Source of the DNA: JBGSYJ01 sp041748075
GTDB lineage: Bacteria > Acidobacteriota > Thermoanaerobaculia > Gp7-AA8
Assembly: GCA_041748075.1 (NCBI GenBank)
Contig: JBGTDX010000116.1
Span: 114,252-178,251, forward strand
Direction: 5' to 3'
Length of the DNA stretch: 64,000 nt
Numbering within the stretch: the stretch's first letter is position 1; every line of letters begins with the position of its first letter. This document shows positions 1 to 9,035 of the stretch, piece after piece. The position numbers and the translations under genes are program-made. The notes beneath the pieces are model-generated. The model was not told the origin of the DNA and searched no databases. It saw only the letters and a program-made list of their open reading frames with translations.

Positions 1-3
1 CGG

Positions 4-501
4 TTGCGGCAAACGATGCGTGATCTGGTGACTGCCGGAAGGTTCCATGTGTTACAGGAGGCCGAGAATGCGCGAGCGGTGCTTCAGGCCGAGGGAATTG
101 ATTCAGTTCTTACGAACGAGAGCCTGCTTCGCAGTGACTGGGTGAATCCGGAATCTGCCGGAGGCATCAGAGTCGAAGTGCGCGATTCCGATGCCGAGCG
201 TGCCAGAGAGGTTCTCCAGACCGTGGCCGACGGATTCGATCTCGGAGAGATCGCTACGCTGGATGCCGAGCTCGAGCCTGCAGTTCCGGTTGCGGCCTGC
301 GTCGAATGCGGCTCGATCGACTTCCATCCGATACCGAAGCTTCGGATCTTTCTGCTGGTGGCGGTGATTCTGGGAGGGATGGCGATCATTGGGGAACGTA
401 ATTTCTGGCCGTTGCTCGCGCTGATTCTGCTCGGATTCGCCATCATTTTTCTGTTCGTGGAGAACTGGCGTTGCCGTGACTGCGGTGCGCAATGGAGCTG
501 A
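4..501 (+). CDS. DUF2007-type protein with C-terminal membrane hairpin and zinc ribbon
   Basis: The N-terminal 70 residues (pattern LVTAGRFHVLQEAENARAVL, then LQAEGIDSVLTNE) look like the DUF2007 'putative signal transducing' domain, a small alpha/beta fold of unknown biochemical role. It is followed by CVECGS, two hydrophobic segments (about residues 113-130 and 134-152) and CRDCGAQWS at the C-terminus. The two CxxC pairs could together form a zinc ribbon brought together by the membrane hairpin. The first possible start is TTG at 4; ATG at 16 fits the family better. Neither has a good ribosome binding site, and the true start may lie upstream of the window. The function is unknown. Confidence 0.7.
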   Translation: MRQTMRDLVTAGRFHVLQEAENARAVLQAEGIDSVLTNESLLRSDWVNPESAGGIRVEVRDSDAERAREVLQTVADGFDLGEIATLDAELEPAVPVAACVECGSIDFHPIPKLRIFLLVAVILGGMAIIGERNFWPLLALILLGFAIIFLFVENWRCRDCGAQWS

Positions 502-523
502 TCACGCGGAAGCGTACCGATGT

Positions 524-608
524 GTCATCCTGAGCGAAGCGAGGGATCCCCTTTCTTGACGCGATACGGCAAGTCTTCACGGGATCCTTCGCTTCGCTCA
601 GGATGACA
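524..608. repeat. Inverted pair of dispersed 27-bp repeat (copies 1 and 2)
   Basis: 524-550 reads GTCATCCTGAGCGAAGCGAG followed by GGATCCC, and 581-608 is its inverted copy with GGATGACAC at the end. The arms are about 30 bp apart and could form a hairpin. The same unit occurs at 2846-2872, 2899-2925 and 3014-3040. It lies downstream of the DUF2007 gene and of the convergent M28 peptidase gene. It is probably a REP/BIME-like dispersed element; a role in transcript ends is inference. Confidence 0.85.
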
Positions 609-647
609 CCGTCGCCGGTCGTAAGAGCGGGGGGAGCTCGGGCGATC

Positions 648-2681
648 CTACAATGTGTCCTGATGCCGTGGCAGGATCACTTTGATCGACTCGAGCGCCT
701 GGAGGTACTGCTCGACGTCGGCCAGCGTCACGGGACCGTAGATGGCGGAGAGTGCATCTCGGATTTCGCTGGTTCTTCTTCTGCCATCGACCAGATTCAA
801 GGCTTCATACGCGTAGTCCGCCCCAGACCCGCGCAGACCTTTGTGATTGAGCAGACGGAGGGCCGCAGTTTTGTCCTTTCCGAAGTGTGCTTCGAGATAG
901 TCATAACCGAACACGGTCATCGGCCCTTTCAGTGAAGGGTTCCTGCGATAGACCCGTCCTGTAGGCGCAGGCGGCGCTGGCTGCCGTCCCCCGGAAAGCG
1001 TGCCGAGGCCGTCGTAGAACGGCCAGATCTCGACGGCGAGATCCTGCGGAACGCGGAAGAAACGGGACATTGATTCCGCGAGGGCTCGCTCGTGCCAGAG
1101 ATGGAAGCGCGTCCGGGTTACAGCCTCCTGTGGAATCAGGCCGCGTCTCTCGTTCAGCATCGCCGCCGTCCGGGCGAGCGATCTCGATTTGACCACGTCC
1201 CAGATCGCGCGCGCATCGGACTCGGTTACGTTTGCGAGAAACCAGCCGCTCGCCGCTGCGATGAATGCGGAGCGTTTCAGCTTCGTGGAGTCGATGTTCG
1301 CCGGTGTATCGTGGCTCGTGTGAATGTAGCGGTCGGGCCAGTCGTTGAGATAAATCACCGGAATGCCGAACGAGCTGTCGGCGAAGATCTGATGATCGCT
1401 TCCGAGGGTAAGCGGTACGAGCTCGGCCTGTAATGCTTCCTTGCCACCGCGCGGTGCGACGAGTGGCCATTTCGCTTCACCTTTCATCGCATAAGCGGCA
1501 GTCTGTGCGTTCACGAAGGCTCCGATCTCTTCCGCGATGTCGTTGATGAACGACGGCTGGCTGGCCGGCCCCCGCGTAACATGAAAGATGGCTTTGGTTT
1601 CAGGACCCCCTCCCACCATGTCGAGATGGATGGCCGACTTGATGTTCCGTGTCATCTCCGGTCGTGCCTGGAGGAGAGCGAGCGTTCCCTCGATCTCGGC
1701 CGGCCAGATGAAACGGATCGTCCTGCGCGGCAGAGGAAGACTCTTTGCACGGATGAGCGTCGAGTAGGTTCTCGCTATCTCCAGGATGGCCGCGCATCCG
1801 CTCGCGTTGTCGTTCGCCCCGGGGCTCGGATGGTCGAGATGGCAGCTGAAGACGATTTCCTGCTTCGAGAGGAGAGGGTCGTTGCCCGGTATGGTTCCCG
1901 TCGCGATCTCATAGAATCCCGCCTGTCTGCCTGCCCGCACGACGGCATGCATGACGATGCGCTCTCCGTCCGCCAGACGCTTCTGAAAGGACCGGGCCTC
2001 ACGGGGCGAGACCATGAATGCGAATGCGCGGGGCGCAAATGTTTCCAGATGCCCCCAGCGGATCAGGTCTTCGTTCTCACCCCACCATGCCGTCCGCTGG
2101 TTCTGTGCGTAGCTGATGATTCCGGCAGCTCCGAAACGCTCGATGGCCAGCGGAGCAGCCGCGCCCGGCTGCGACGAGACCAGAACCAGTTTCCCCTTTA
2201 CCTGCTTTTCCTCGTAGTCCGCCGCGGTGAGACCGGTTCCGACGTCGACCAACTCGGCCTTCACATCAGCGCTCGCGCTGTCCTGCGCGAGTCTTATAGG
2301 AGCCTCGGACCATGCTGCGATGCGCAGACGGGGCTGGCCTGACGCAGCGAGCTCCCAGAGCTCTGCATGCTCGGCGTTCCACGCCGGGCGGGATCGCTGT
2401 GTTCCATAGAAGACCGTTCCGTCAGCAGCAAGGCGTACTACGTCGACATCCGACAATCCTGCTTCGTTCAATCCCGCGACGATGTGTTCTGTCGCCGCAG
2501 TGAATCCGCGCGAGCCCCTCATTCTGTGATGTCGCGCCAGATCCTCGATCGTCTTCAGCGCGGTTTCTCCTGAGATCTCGCCTGCGAGAGCCGTCACGTG
2601 AGCCTCGCGCAGGAATGGCATTGCGTCTCCCGCGGCGATCGGAGCACAGAGGAAAAACGCGACAAGAGCAGTCATTCGCAT
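648..2681 (-). CDS. Secreted M28-family zinc aminopeptidase
   Basis: This is a predicted exported metallopeptidase of 677 residues with an N-terminal signal peptide (MRMTALVAFFLCAPIAAGDA). The sequence HLDHPSPGANDNASG carries the M28 zinc ligands (H281, D291) and is followed by a downstream acidic stretch (WPAEIEGT) and a late His/Asp region (LGSDHQIFADSSFG). Between the signal peptide and the catalytic core, residues 110-260 include a stretch (VDVGTG...KGKLVLVSSQPGAA) resembling a protease-associated domain. The C-terminal 200 residues, after the peptidase core, are of unknown type. M28 enzymes release N-terminal amino acids from peptides, so this one probably acts in the periplasm or outside the cell. 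It is monocistronic, converging on the repeat element at 524-608. Confidence 0.85.
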   Translation of the reverse strand: MRMTALVAFFLCAPIAAGDAMPFLREAHVTALAGEISGETALKTIEDLARHHRMRGSRGFTAATEHIVAGLNEAGLSDVDVVRLAADGTVFYGTQRSRPAWNAEHAELWELAASGQPRLRIAAWSEAPIRLAQDSASADVKAELVDVGTGLTAADYEEKQVKGKLVLVSSQPGAAAPLAIERFGAAGIISYAQNQRTAWWGENEDLIRWGHLETFAPRAFAFMVSPREARSFQKRLADGERIVMHAVVRAGRQAGFYEIATGTIPGNDPLLSKQEIVFSCHLDHPSPGANDNASGCAAILEIARTYSTLIRAKSLPLPRRTIRFIWPAEIEGTLALLQARPEMTRNIKSAIHLDMVGGGPETKAIFHVTRGPASQPSFINDIAEEIGAFVNAQTAAYAMKGEAKWPLVAPRGGKEALQAELVPLTLGSDHQIFADSSFGIPVIYLNDWPDRYIHTSHDTPANIDSTKLKRSAFIAAASGWFLANVTESDARAIWDVVKSRSLARTAAMLNERRGLIPQEAVTRTRFHLWHERALAESMSRFFRVPQDLAVEIWPFYDGLGTLSGGRQPAPPAPTGRVYRRNPSLKGPMTVFGYDYLEAHFGKDKTAALRLLNHKGLRGSGADYAYEALNLVDGRRRTSEIRDALSAIYGPVTLADVEQYLQALESIKVILPRHQDTL

Positions 2682-2811
2682 GAGGCGGCCTCGGTCAGGA
2701 AGTAGTGGCTCAGTGTAGCTCAGCAGGCCTCGCTTGCAAGGAAGACTGCCGACGCGCCGCAGTGATGTGTCATCCCGAGCTACCTAACGGCGCTGGGCGC
2801 CGGTGAAGGGG

Positions 2812-3117
2812 TGATGAACCACCGTGTCATGCTGAGCGAGGCCACGTCATCCTGAGCGAAGCGAAGGATCTCTGCTTGGGATGCTCGATCTTCTTCAGGA
2901 GATCCTTCGCTTCGCTCAGGATGACGTGTTTCTACATCCCTCCCGGTTCGGAGAGGTTCATTAGAAGCGCAGCAAAGGGTCCCCTGTCTCGAGACGATAT
3001 TGCAAGTCTCAAGGAGATCCTTCGCTTCGCTCATGATGACACGAGGTTCATTTCTCGCTGCCATGGAGCCTGTCGTTCAACTGCTCGTCGATGACGCGTG
3101 GTTCACTTCTTCACCGA
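2812..3117. repeat. Cluster of dispersed short repeats between M28 peptidase and lipid kinase genes
   Basis: The gap 2682-3110 holds no credible gene. It contains three copies of the 27-bp unit (2846-2872 forward; 2899-2925 and 3014-3040 inverted), the first two forming an arm-loop-arm of about 80 bp. A second family with the core GATGACRCGNGGTTCAYTTC lies at 3035-3062 and 3091-3117, with an inverted copy at 2812-2836. Another copy of this second family is at 16491-16516. The mixture looks like repeated insertion of non-autonomous REP-like units at one intergenic site. Confidence 0.8.
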
Positions 3118-4004
3118 CCAGGGGGCACGAGCACCTGAAGTGCGTGTGGCTCGACCTTGACGTCGAAATGCGTTCTGGTGTCTTTCTTTGCGCCATCTGC
3201 GATCGAGCCGTCCCGGTGATATCGCCGGTCCGCGCAGGAGATGACGACATGGCTGACCTTCCGGTGCGGAAGGTTCGCTTCGGACGTCTTTCCTTTCCGG
3301 ATCTTTCCGATGTGGCCGATCAGTGCGCTCCGATCCGTCTCTCCGGCGAGTACGAGGTCCAGGGTTCCGTCACCCGGAACGGATGGTGGCGCGATCGGAA
3401 TGTTGGGACCGAGAGAGGGAATGTTCATCACTTCGATCAGAAGGTAGTCGCCCGAAAGGTCCTCGCCGTCCGCAGAGATGGTATAGCTGCGGGGCTCGGC
3501 CTCTTCAATGACCGATTTGAAGACCGACAGGTCGCGTTCGAGCTTCTCGTCCGGATCGTCGGGCTCGTCTAGTTTCTTCGCGGTGCGGATAATCTCGGGA
3601 AAGACTCCGAGACCGAAGGCTTCGATGAACCCGCTGGTGTCGTCGTCATGAATGATGGACCCGCGGTCGAATCCTCGGATTTCGCTGTTGTTCCACGCCT
3701 CGATGAGCTCATCCTCTTCACCGAGAAAACCGAGGGTGCGGGCGATGTTGTTGGCAGTACCGAGGGGAAGCACTGCGAAAGGCACTCCGGTTCCAGCGAG
3801 TGAATCCGCGGCTTTGCCGACCGTTCCGTCGCCGCCGGCCACGGCAACCAGATCACACGGTTTGCGGAGCGCTTCACTCAGTTCCTTGCGCCGGGTGACG
3901 TCAGCGATGACTTCATGACCGGCGTTTTGGATTTTCTTCATCAGATTGCGAGCGGTATGATCTTCGCTTCCTGCAGAAGGGTTGTGCATGAGAATTACTC
4001 TCAT
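3111..4004 (-). CDS. Diacylglycerol kinase / sphingosine kinase family lipid kinase
   Basis: A 297-residue protein of the DAGK catalytic family (YegS/BmrU/DgkB-like). It begins MRVILMHNPSAGS, the typical first strand of the family, and has the nucleotide-binding VAGGDGTVG (residues 55-63) and PLGTANNIART motifs. It probably phosphorylates a lipid or polyprenol substrate at the membrane, which cannot be specified from sequence. The reading frame is open for another 142 codons upstream, but those residues match nothing and overlap the divergent surE gene. The ATG at 4004 has AAAGGAG 7-9 bases before it, so this start was chosen. Confidence 0.88.
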   Translation of the reverse strand: MRVILMHNPSAGSEDHTARNLMKKIQNAGHEVIADVTRRKELSEALRKPCDLVAVAGGDGTVGKAADSLAGTGVPFAVLPLGTANNIARTLGFLGEEDELIEAWNNSEIRGFDRGSIIHDDDTSGFIEAFGLGVFPEIIRTAKKLDEPDDPDEKLERDLSVFKSVIEEAEPRSYTISADGEDLSGDYLLIEVMNIPSLGPNIPIAPPSVPGDGTLDLVLAGETDRSALIGHIGKIRKGKTSEANLPHRKVSHVVISCADRRYHRDGSIADGAKKDTRTHFDVKVEPHALQVLVPPGR

Positions 4005-4098
4005 CGGCGTCTTCTCCTTTGCGAATGGGCAGATCTGCCCGTCACAATGCAGATTCTCGACCACAGTATGACTTTCTGCCGGAAGTGAGGTTCTACCA

Positions 4099-4830
4099 AT
4101 GCGAATTCTCATCTCGAATGACGACGGCGTATACAGCCCGGGGATCGAAGCTCTCGCGGAAGTGGCTTCCGAATTCGGGGAAGTCCGGGTCGTCGCTCCC
4201 GACGTCGAGCAGTCCTCGATGGGACATGCGATCACGCACGGGCGGCCGCTGACCATCCGCCGGACGAAACTGGCCCGCCGCGAGGCGTGGAGGGTCAACG
4301 GTACGCCCGCTGATTGCGTCGCGCTGGGATCTTCACTATGGGAACCGGTCGACCTCGTTCTCTCCGGAATCAATCTCGGGCCCAATCTCGGCAACTCGAT
4401 GTGGCACTCCGGAACGCTTGCCGCCGCCAAGCAGGCGTCGCTCCTCGGATTGCGCGGGATCGCATTCAGTACTCCGGTCGAGCGCGACGAACCGAAATTC
4501 GAAAAGCTGAAACCCTACGTACGACGGGTGCTCGAGGTCCTGCTGCCTGCTTCCGAGATGACCCTGGTGAACGTGAATCTGCCTGAAGAGCCTCAGGGCA
4601 TCGAATGGACGGCCCAGTCGGTGCGTCACTATGATGGCCGAGTCGTGGCGGGCCAGGATCCGATGGGGCGCGAGCACCACTGGATCACAGTCGTGCCACT
4701 GGAAGAGACCGAAGAAGGAACGGACCGGTGGGCGATGAGCAAGGGGCTGGTCTCGATCACGCCCCTTCAGCTGGACCTGACGGACCACTCGACTCTGGCC
4801 AGTGCGCGGGAGAAATACAGAGTGAAGTGA
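4099..4830 (+). CDS. surE: 5'/3'-nucleotidase SurE
   Basis: This is a 243-residue SurE survival protein, a divalent-metal-dependent phosphatase acting on nucleoside 5'- and 3'-monophosphates. The start MRILISNDDGVYSPGI carries the metal-binding DD pair (D8, D9). VAPDVEQSSMGHAIT, NGTPADCV and LVLSGINLGPNLG are the other diagnostic motifs, including the metal-ligating Ser and Asn. Length and order match the family. It is divergent from the lipid kinase gene, with a 94-bp shared upstream region, and precedes the oligopeptidase by 37 bp, so the two could be co-transcribed. Confidence 0.97.
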   Translation: MRILISNDDGVYSPGIEALAEVASEFGEVRVVAPDVEQSSMGHAITHGRPLTIRRTKLARREAWRVNGTPADCVALGSSLWEPVDLVLSGINLGPNLGNSMWHSGTLAAAKQASLLGLRGIAFSTPVERDEPKFEKLKPYVRRVLEVLLPASEMTLVNVNLPEEPQGIEWTAQSVRHYDGRVVAGQDPMGREHHWITVVPLEETEEGTDRWAMSKGLVSITPLQLDLTDHSTLASAREKYRVK

Positions 4831-4867
4831 GCGTTTCGGCTGAAGAAATCAGATTGAGAATTCAGGC

Positions 4868-7012
4868 GTGATCGTCGCGGGTTGCACGTCCGTCCCCAAT
4901 TCGAACCGGGCCGAGCCGGCACCGCGACCGGCGGATCAATTCAAAGGAATGCAAAACACCGAAACACCGAAGCCACCCACCGCGAAGGTCGTTCCGTTCC
5001 GCCTCGAGAAACATGGGGATGTCCGCACGGACAACTACTACTGGCTGCGGGAGAGAGAAGATCCCGAGGTCATCGCCTACCTCGAGCAGGAGAACGCGTA
5101 CACCGAGCAGGTGCTTGCTCACACGAAGGATCTTCAGGAGAAACTCTACGACGAGATCGTCGCCCGCATTCCTCAGGCGGACGAGACGGTGCCCGTGCGG
5201 ATTGACGGCTATCTCTACTACGAGCGATTCGAACCGGGCAAGGACTACCCGATCTATGTGCGGCGCTACGGTTCGATGGAAGCGCCGGAAGAGGTGATGA
5301 TCGACGTCAACGAACTGGCGGAGGGCCACGGCTACTTCGCAGTCAGCGGCGTTTCCGTGAGCCCGGACGGCGAGATCCTCGCCTTTTCGACCGATGATGT
5401 GGGAAGGCGCATCTATACACTGCGATTCAAGAATCTCAGGACGGGAGCGATGCTACTCGACGAGATCCCGGAGGTTGCCGGAAACGTGGCGTGGGCAAAC
5501 GACAACCGCACGATCTTTTACACGAAACAGGATCTCGAGACGCTCCGCTGGCACCAGATCCACCGTCACGTCCTGGGAACCAATCCGGCAAACGACGTTC
5601 TCGTTTTCGAAGAGACGGACGAGACGTTCAACGCTTTCGTCTTCCGAACCAGGTCGAAGCAGTTCCTCGTCATCGGCTCGAGTCAGACGGTTGCCGACGA
5701 GTACCACATTCTCGAGGCGGACGATCCTACTGGGAACTTCCGGGTATTCGAGCCGCGGCGGCGGGGACGCGAGTACGCCATCGATCATCTGGGCGACGCG
5801 TTTTACATCCGTACCAATGACGAGGCGCAGAATTTCCGGCTGATGAAGACGCCGGTGATGGCCACGGGACGTGAGAACTGGGTCGAAATCATCCCGCACC
5901 GGGACAATGTCTTCCTTGCGGATTTCGAAGTGTTCAGGAGCCATCTGGTGGTGTCGGAAGTGAAGGATGCGCTGACTCGCCTCCACGTCATGGCGCTGGA
6001 CGGTTCCGATGGGCATTTCATCGAGGTCGATGAACCGGCTTACGTTCTCGACTTCGGGAAGAACCCGGATATCGATGCCACGGAAGTGCGGTACGTATAC
6101 AGCTCGCTCACGACGCCGGATTCCACATACGACTACGACATGAGCACGCGAGCGCGCGTGCTCCGCAAGATGGAGCGGGTAGGGGGCGGATACGATCCGG
6201 GCAACTATGTGACGGAGCGCCTGTTTGCTCCCGCTCGCGATGGCAGGCGGATTCCGATCTCGCTCGTCTACCGCAAAGGGTTCCGGAGAGACGGGTCTCA
6301 TCCTCTCTACCTCTACTCGTACGGATCCTATGGCATCTCGAGCTACCCCGACTTCAACGCGCCCATGGTCAGCCTGCTCGACAGGGGATTCGTCTTCGCG
6401 ATTGCGCACATCCGCGGCGGTCAGGAGCTCGGACGTGAGTGGTATGACAGCGGGAAGCTGTTGAACAAGAAAAACACATTCACCGATTTCATCGATGCCG
6501 CCGACTATCTGATCGCCGAAAGATATGGAGATCCAGAGAACATGTTCGCGAGCGGAGGGAGCGCTGGCGGACTGCTCGTGGGTGCCGTGATGAACCTGCG
6601 CCCCGATCTGTTCAAGGGCGTCGTGACCAGGGTTCCGTTCGTCGACGTGATCACGACGATGCTCGATGAGGACATACCGCTGACAACCGGGGAGTACGAC
6701 GAGTGGGGCAACCCCAACGAGAAGGTTTTCTACGATTACATGTTGTCGTATTCACCGTACGATCACGTGGAAGCGAAGCGATATCCGAACCTGCTGGTCA
6801 CAACGGGCCTGCATGATTCACAGGTTCAGTACTGGGAGCCCGCGAAGTGGGTGGCGAAGCTCCGTGCGATGAAAACCGGCGATGAGCTCATTCTCCTGAA
6901 GACCGACATGGAAGCGGGGCACAGCGGCGCGTCGGGGCGGTTCCGCAGACACAGAATCACGGCGCTGAATCAGGCGTTCGTGCTGGATCTGGCGGGACGG
7001 ACGGCGGAGTAG
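4868..7012 (+). CDS. ptrB: Oligopeptidase B-like S9 family serine peptidase
   Basis: This is a prolyl-oligopeptidase-fold enzyme whose N-terminal part (HGDVRTDNYYWLRERED) and C-terminal catalytic domain match oligopeptidase B, which cleaves short peptides after basic residues. The nucleophile is Ser565 in GGSAGG, the Asp is in TTGLHDSQVQYWEP and the His in EAGHSG. A seven-bladed propeller fills residues 100-430. The start is uncertain. GTG at 4868 gives MIVAGCTS, which looks like a lipobox but has no signal sequence before it, and the frame closes at 4841-4843. ATG at 4949 (MQNTETPKPPTAKVVPF) is where cytosolic homologues begin. The gene follows surE. Confidence 0.9.
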   Translation: MIVAGCTSVPNSNRAEPAPRPADQFKGMQNTETPKPPTAKVVPFRLEKHGDVRTDNYYWLREREDPEVIAYLEQENAYTEQVLAHTKDLQEKLYDEIVARIPQADETVPVRIDGYLYYERFEPGKDYPIYVRRYGSMEAPEEVMIDVNELAEGHGYFAVSGVSVSPDGEILAFSTDDVGRRIYTLRFKNLRTGAMLLDEIPEVAGNVAWANDNRTIFYTKQDLETLRWHQIHRHVLGTNPANDVLVFEETDETFNAFVFRTRSKQFLVIGSSQTVADEYHILEADDPTGNFRVFEPRRRGREYAIDHLGDAFYIRTNDEAQNFRLMKTPVMATGRENWVEIIPHRDNVFLADFEVFRSHLVVSEVKDALTRLHVMALDGSDGHFIEVDEPAYVLDFGKNPDIDATEVRYVYSSLTTPDSTYDYDMSTRARVLRKMERVGGGYDPGNYVTERLFAPARDGRRIPISLVYRKGFRRDGSHPLYLYSYGSYGISSYPDFNAPMVSLLDRGFVFAIAHIRGGQELGREWYDSGKLLNKKNTFTDFIDAADYLIAERYGDPENMFASGGSAGGLLVGAVMNLRPDLFKGVVTRVPFVDVITTMLDEDIPLTTGEYDEWGNPNEKVFYDYMLSYSPYDHVEAKRYPNLLVTTGLHDSQVQYWEPAKWVAKLRAMKTGDELILLKTDMEAGHSGASGRFRRHRITALNQAFVLDLAGRTAE

Positions 7013-7067
7013 CCGCGGCTCCTTCCTCATTTGCAGAAAGTCCCTGCAATGTTCGGCCACTCGCCCG

Positions 7068-7808
7068 TCAATCTGTTGCGATGGCGGCATCGAGCAGTAT
7101 GCGCAACTGCTCCTCGCTCAATCCCAGATTTCCCCGCGCGGCGCGATTCGCGACTTCGACATCCGCGAACGATGCCGGAAGTTCTCCGAAGATCCCGCGA
7201 TAGATCGACAACGCGGCGAGATAGGAGCCGGCAAGTGAAGGATGAAACCCATCGGGACCATACAGTTTCAAGGAGCGGTCGCGCCGCCATGCCTCGAGCC
7301 ACGCATCGCCGGCCGGCAGAACGATTCCGCCGGTCTGATCAGCTGCCATACGGTACGACTCGCTCACGCGGGGAAAATCCTGAGACCGTGAGACCGCGGG
7401 CCACACCATGAAGAAGGCCGGCCGTCCGCCGGCGTCGGTAACCCGCGCGCTCCACTTCTTCCCGTATTCGAGCAACAGTTCCCGCCCTTCATGCCCGCCC
7501 GAGGGTCCCTGCTGCATCACGACAACCGACCACTTCCGTCGTTTGAGCTTATTGGCGGCTGCCCTCTCGTTCCAGTGATCCACGAGTGCAAAGTCTGCCC
7601 GGGCAACAGCGTCACAGTGAACGCGGGATCCTGACTCTGCGGCGAGCCTGCAGACGATGCCGGGAAGATCGTTGCCGTACGTCAGGCTGTTGCCGAGAAA
7701 GAGGATCGCGGAAACGGCGGACGAGTTCTCATCACGGGCTTGCGCCGGAGTGGGAACGGCCAGCCATGCGAATGCCGCAACGTAGAGCAGTATCCGGACG
7801 GGACGCAC
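7068..7808 (-). CDS. Secreted SGNH/GDSL hydrolase
   Basis: A 246-residue protein with a signal peptide (residues 1-24) and the SGNH-hydrolase signature: ILFLGNSLTYGND (nucleophile Ser41, block I) and GPDGFHPSLAG (block V Asp and His). VVVMQQGPSGG matches the oxyanion-hole region. Members are esterases or lipases with varied substrates, so the substrate is not predictable. It converges with the oligopeptidase gene, with only 55 bp between them. That gap contains half of the palindromic repeat seen at 10743 (AATGTTCGGCCAC at 7048-7060). Confidence 0.83.
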   Translation of the reverse strand: MRPVRILLYVAAFAWLAVPTPAQARDENSSAVSAILFLGNSLTYGNDLPGIVCRLAAESGSRVHCDAVARADFALVDHWNERAAANKLKRRKWSVVVMQQGPSGGHEGRELLLEYGKKWSARVTDAGGRPAFFMVWPAVSRSQDFPRVSESYRMAADQTGGIVLPAGDAWLEAWRRDRSLKLYGPDGFHPSLAGSYLAALSIYRGIFGELPASFADVEVANRAARGNLGLSEEQLRILLDAAIATD

Positions 7809-7868
7809 GGCTGACAGTCTATGGCCACTGATTCCGCTGCGAAAGACACGGTTCTGTGTCGGAATCGA

Positions 7869-8183
7869 TCAGCTGACGAGGGAGCGGTTGGATTCCGGCA
7901 CGAGCTCCAGATACTCGGGATTGCGCTTAATGTAGGATGCGATAAAGCGGCATCGCGGAATCACTTCGAGATCCTCGCCGCGGGCGAAGTCCAGCGCCGC
8001 CGTAACGAGGCCCTTGCCTATTCCCTTTCCTTCGAAGGCCTCCGGCACTTCTGTATGTGTGAATGTGATCTGGTTGCCGGAGCGGTCGTAATCGATCCAG
8101 GCGATGTCATTACCGGTCCGGACCTCGAAGCGGTTGTCCGCTTCATTATTCAGAACGCCATCTAGCTGAGTTGTTTCGGTCAT
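7869..8183 (-). CDS. Small GNAT-family N-acetyltransferase (YjdJ-like)
   Basis: A 104-residue protein of the short GCN5-related acetyltransferase family. It has the characteristic sequence FTHTEVPEAFEGKGIGKGLV, including the acetyl-CoA-binding G-x-G-x-G/A-type loop, and then VIPRCRFIASYIKRNPEY. These proteins lack the full GNAT fold and their substrates are largely unknown. The frame is open 10 codons further upstream, but ATG at 8183 has GGAGG seven bases before it and begins MTETTQLDGV, so that start was chosen. It stands alone, facing the same way as the lipoprotein gene behind it. Confidence 0.85.
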   Translation of the reverse strand: MTETTQLDGVLNNEADNRFEVRTGNDIAWIDYDRSGNQITFTHTEVPEAFEGKGIGKGLVTAALDFARGEDLEVIPRCRFIASYIKRNPEYLELVPESNRSLVS

Positions 8184-8276
8184 TGGTGTTCCTCCGGAGG
8201 CGGGAGAGTGCAAGGACTGATCCGCACTCCCGCCCGGTGGTGGGTCGGGGGTTCTGGGTTCTGGGTGCGAGGGCTC

Positions 8277-8891
8277 TTACGGTTCTGTTGCTATTGGTGC
8301 CGGCTCCACCAGCAGGACCTCCCATCCTGCGTCTTCCGCGGGCTGGAGATCGGCGATGGCGCAGTGCATCGCGTCGATGCGCTCACGCACGAGGCCGCTC
8401 TTGAATGCCGAGCCGATCTCGTTGGGAATCCACTGCCAGCAGAGATTGGCCTTCAGGTTCCCGTCGGCCTGCGGCACGATACTCGACACTTCGGTGAGCT
8501 CTTTCTTTGCAATCGGGACGATGTCGACGAACCCATTCGGGCGGACCAGCCAGCGGCGGTCCGTTTCTGCTTTCGGCTCCAGGACAACATCATCGCCCTC
8601 GAAACGGATCCAGCCGGCCGCCCGGAGCTCCTCGGCGCCCTTCCGAGTGACCTCGTTGAAACGCGATCGCTTCAGGGGCAGGCTGTATGACGCGTTTGTG
8701 AACTGATAGTCGGAGAAGGCGGCAGAGTCGGCGATGAGTTTTTTCGCCTCCCCACTGTCCGGAGGCACAGCGGGTGCAGCGGTTGCAGTCTCCTGTGCGG
8801 CTGTCATCGTGGAGGGCTCCTCCTCTGCGGGGCCGCAGGACGCGATCAGAATCAGACAGAGACAGGCGGCGAGGGCTTGAACGCTTTTCAT
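8277..8891 (-). CDS. Hypothetical lipoprotein
   Basis: A 204-residue protein with a lipoprotein signal peptide: a short charged start, a hydrophobic stretch, then LIASC with Cys19 as the predicted lipidation site. A low-complexity Glu/Ala/Thr stretch follows, and a globular domain (residues 50-200) that resembles nothing I recognise with confidence. ATG at 8891 is chosen because it places the signal peptide at the N-terminus; the frame runs on to 8951, but without a leader-like sequence. It is divergent from glnS, 144 bp away. Probably envelope-attached; function unknown. Confidence 0.65.
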   Translation of the reverse strand: MKSVQALAACLCLILIASCGPAEEEPSTMTAAQETATAAPAVPPDSGEAKKLIADSAAFSDYQFTNASYSLPLKRSRFNEVTRKGAEELRAAGWIRFEGDDVVLEPKAETDRRWLVRPNGFVDIVPIAKKELTEVSSIVPQADGNLKANLCWQWIPNEIGSAFKSGLVRERIDAMHCAIADLQPAEDAGWEVLLVEPAPIATEP

Positions 8892-9035
8892 GACGAGAAA
8901 GATAATGCGCAGCCGCGTCCCATGGCAATGGGCAGCGCTTGCTGATCGCAATTCAGCGGGCCGGAATCGGCGTTGTAGACTGAACGCCCGTACAGGCCGG
9001 CGGGCAATACCAACCTGCGAGGACTTTCAAACTGC

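Noticed and set aside
4005..4430. N-terminal extension of the lipid kinase frame (142 codons)
   Set aside because: It overlaps the divergent surE gene, resembles nothing, and the ATG at 4004 has a strong ribosome binding site and the family's normal start.
5453..6409. Minus-strand open frame (318 codons) opposite oligopeptidase B
   Set aside because: It is antisense to conserved catalytic sequence and has no family resemblance.
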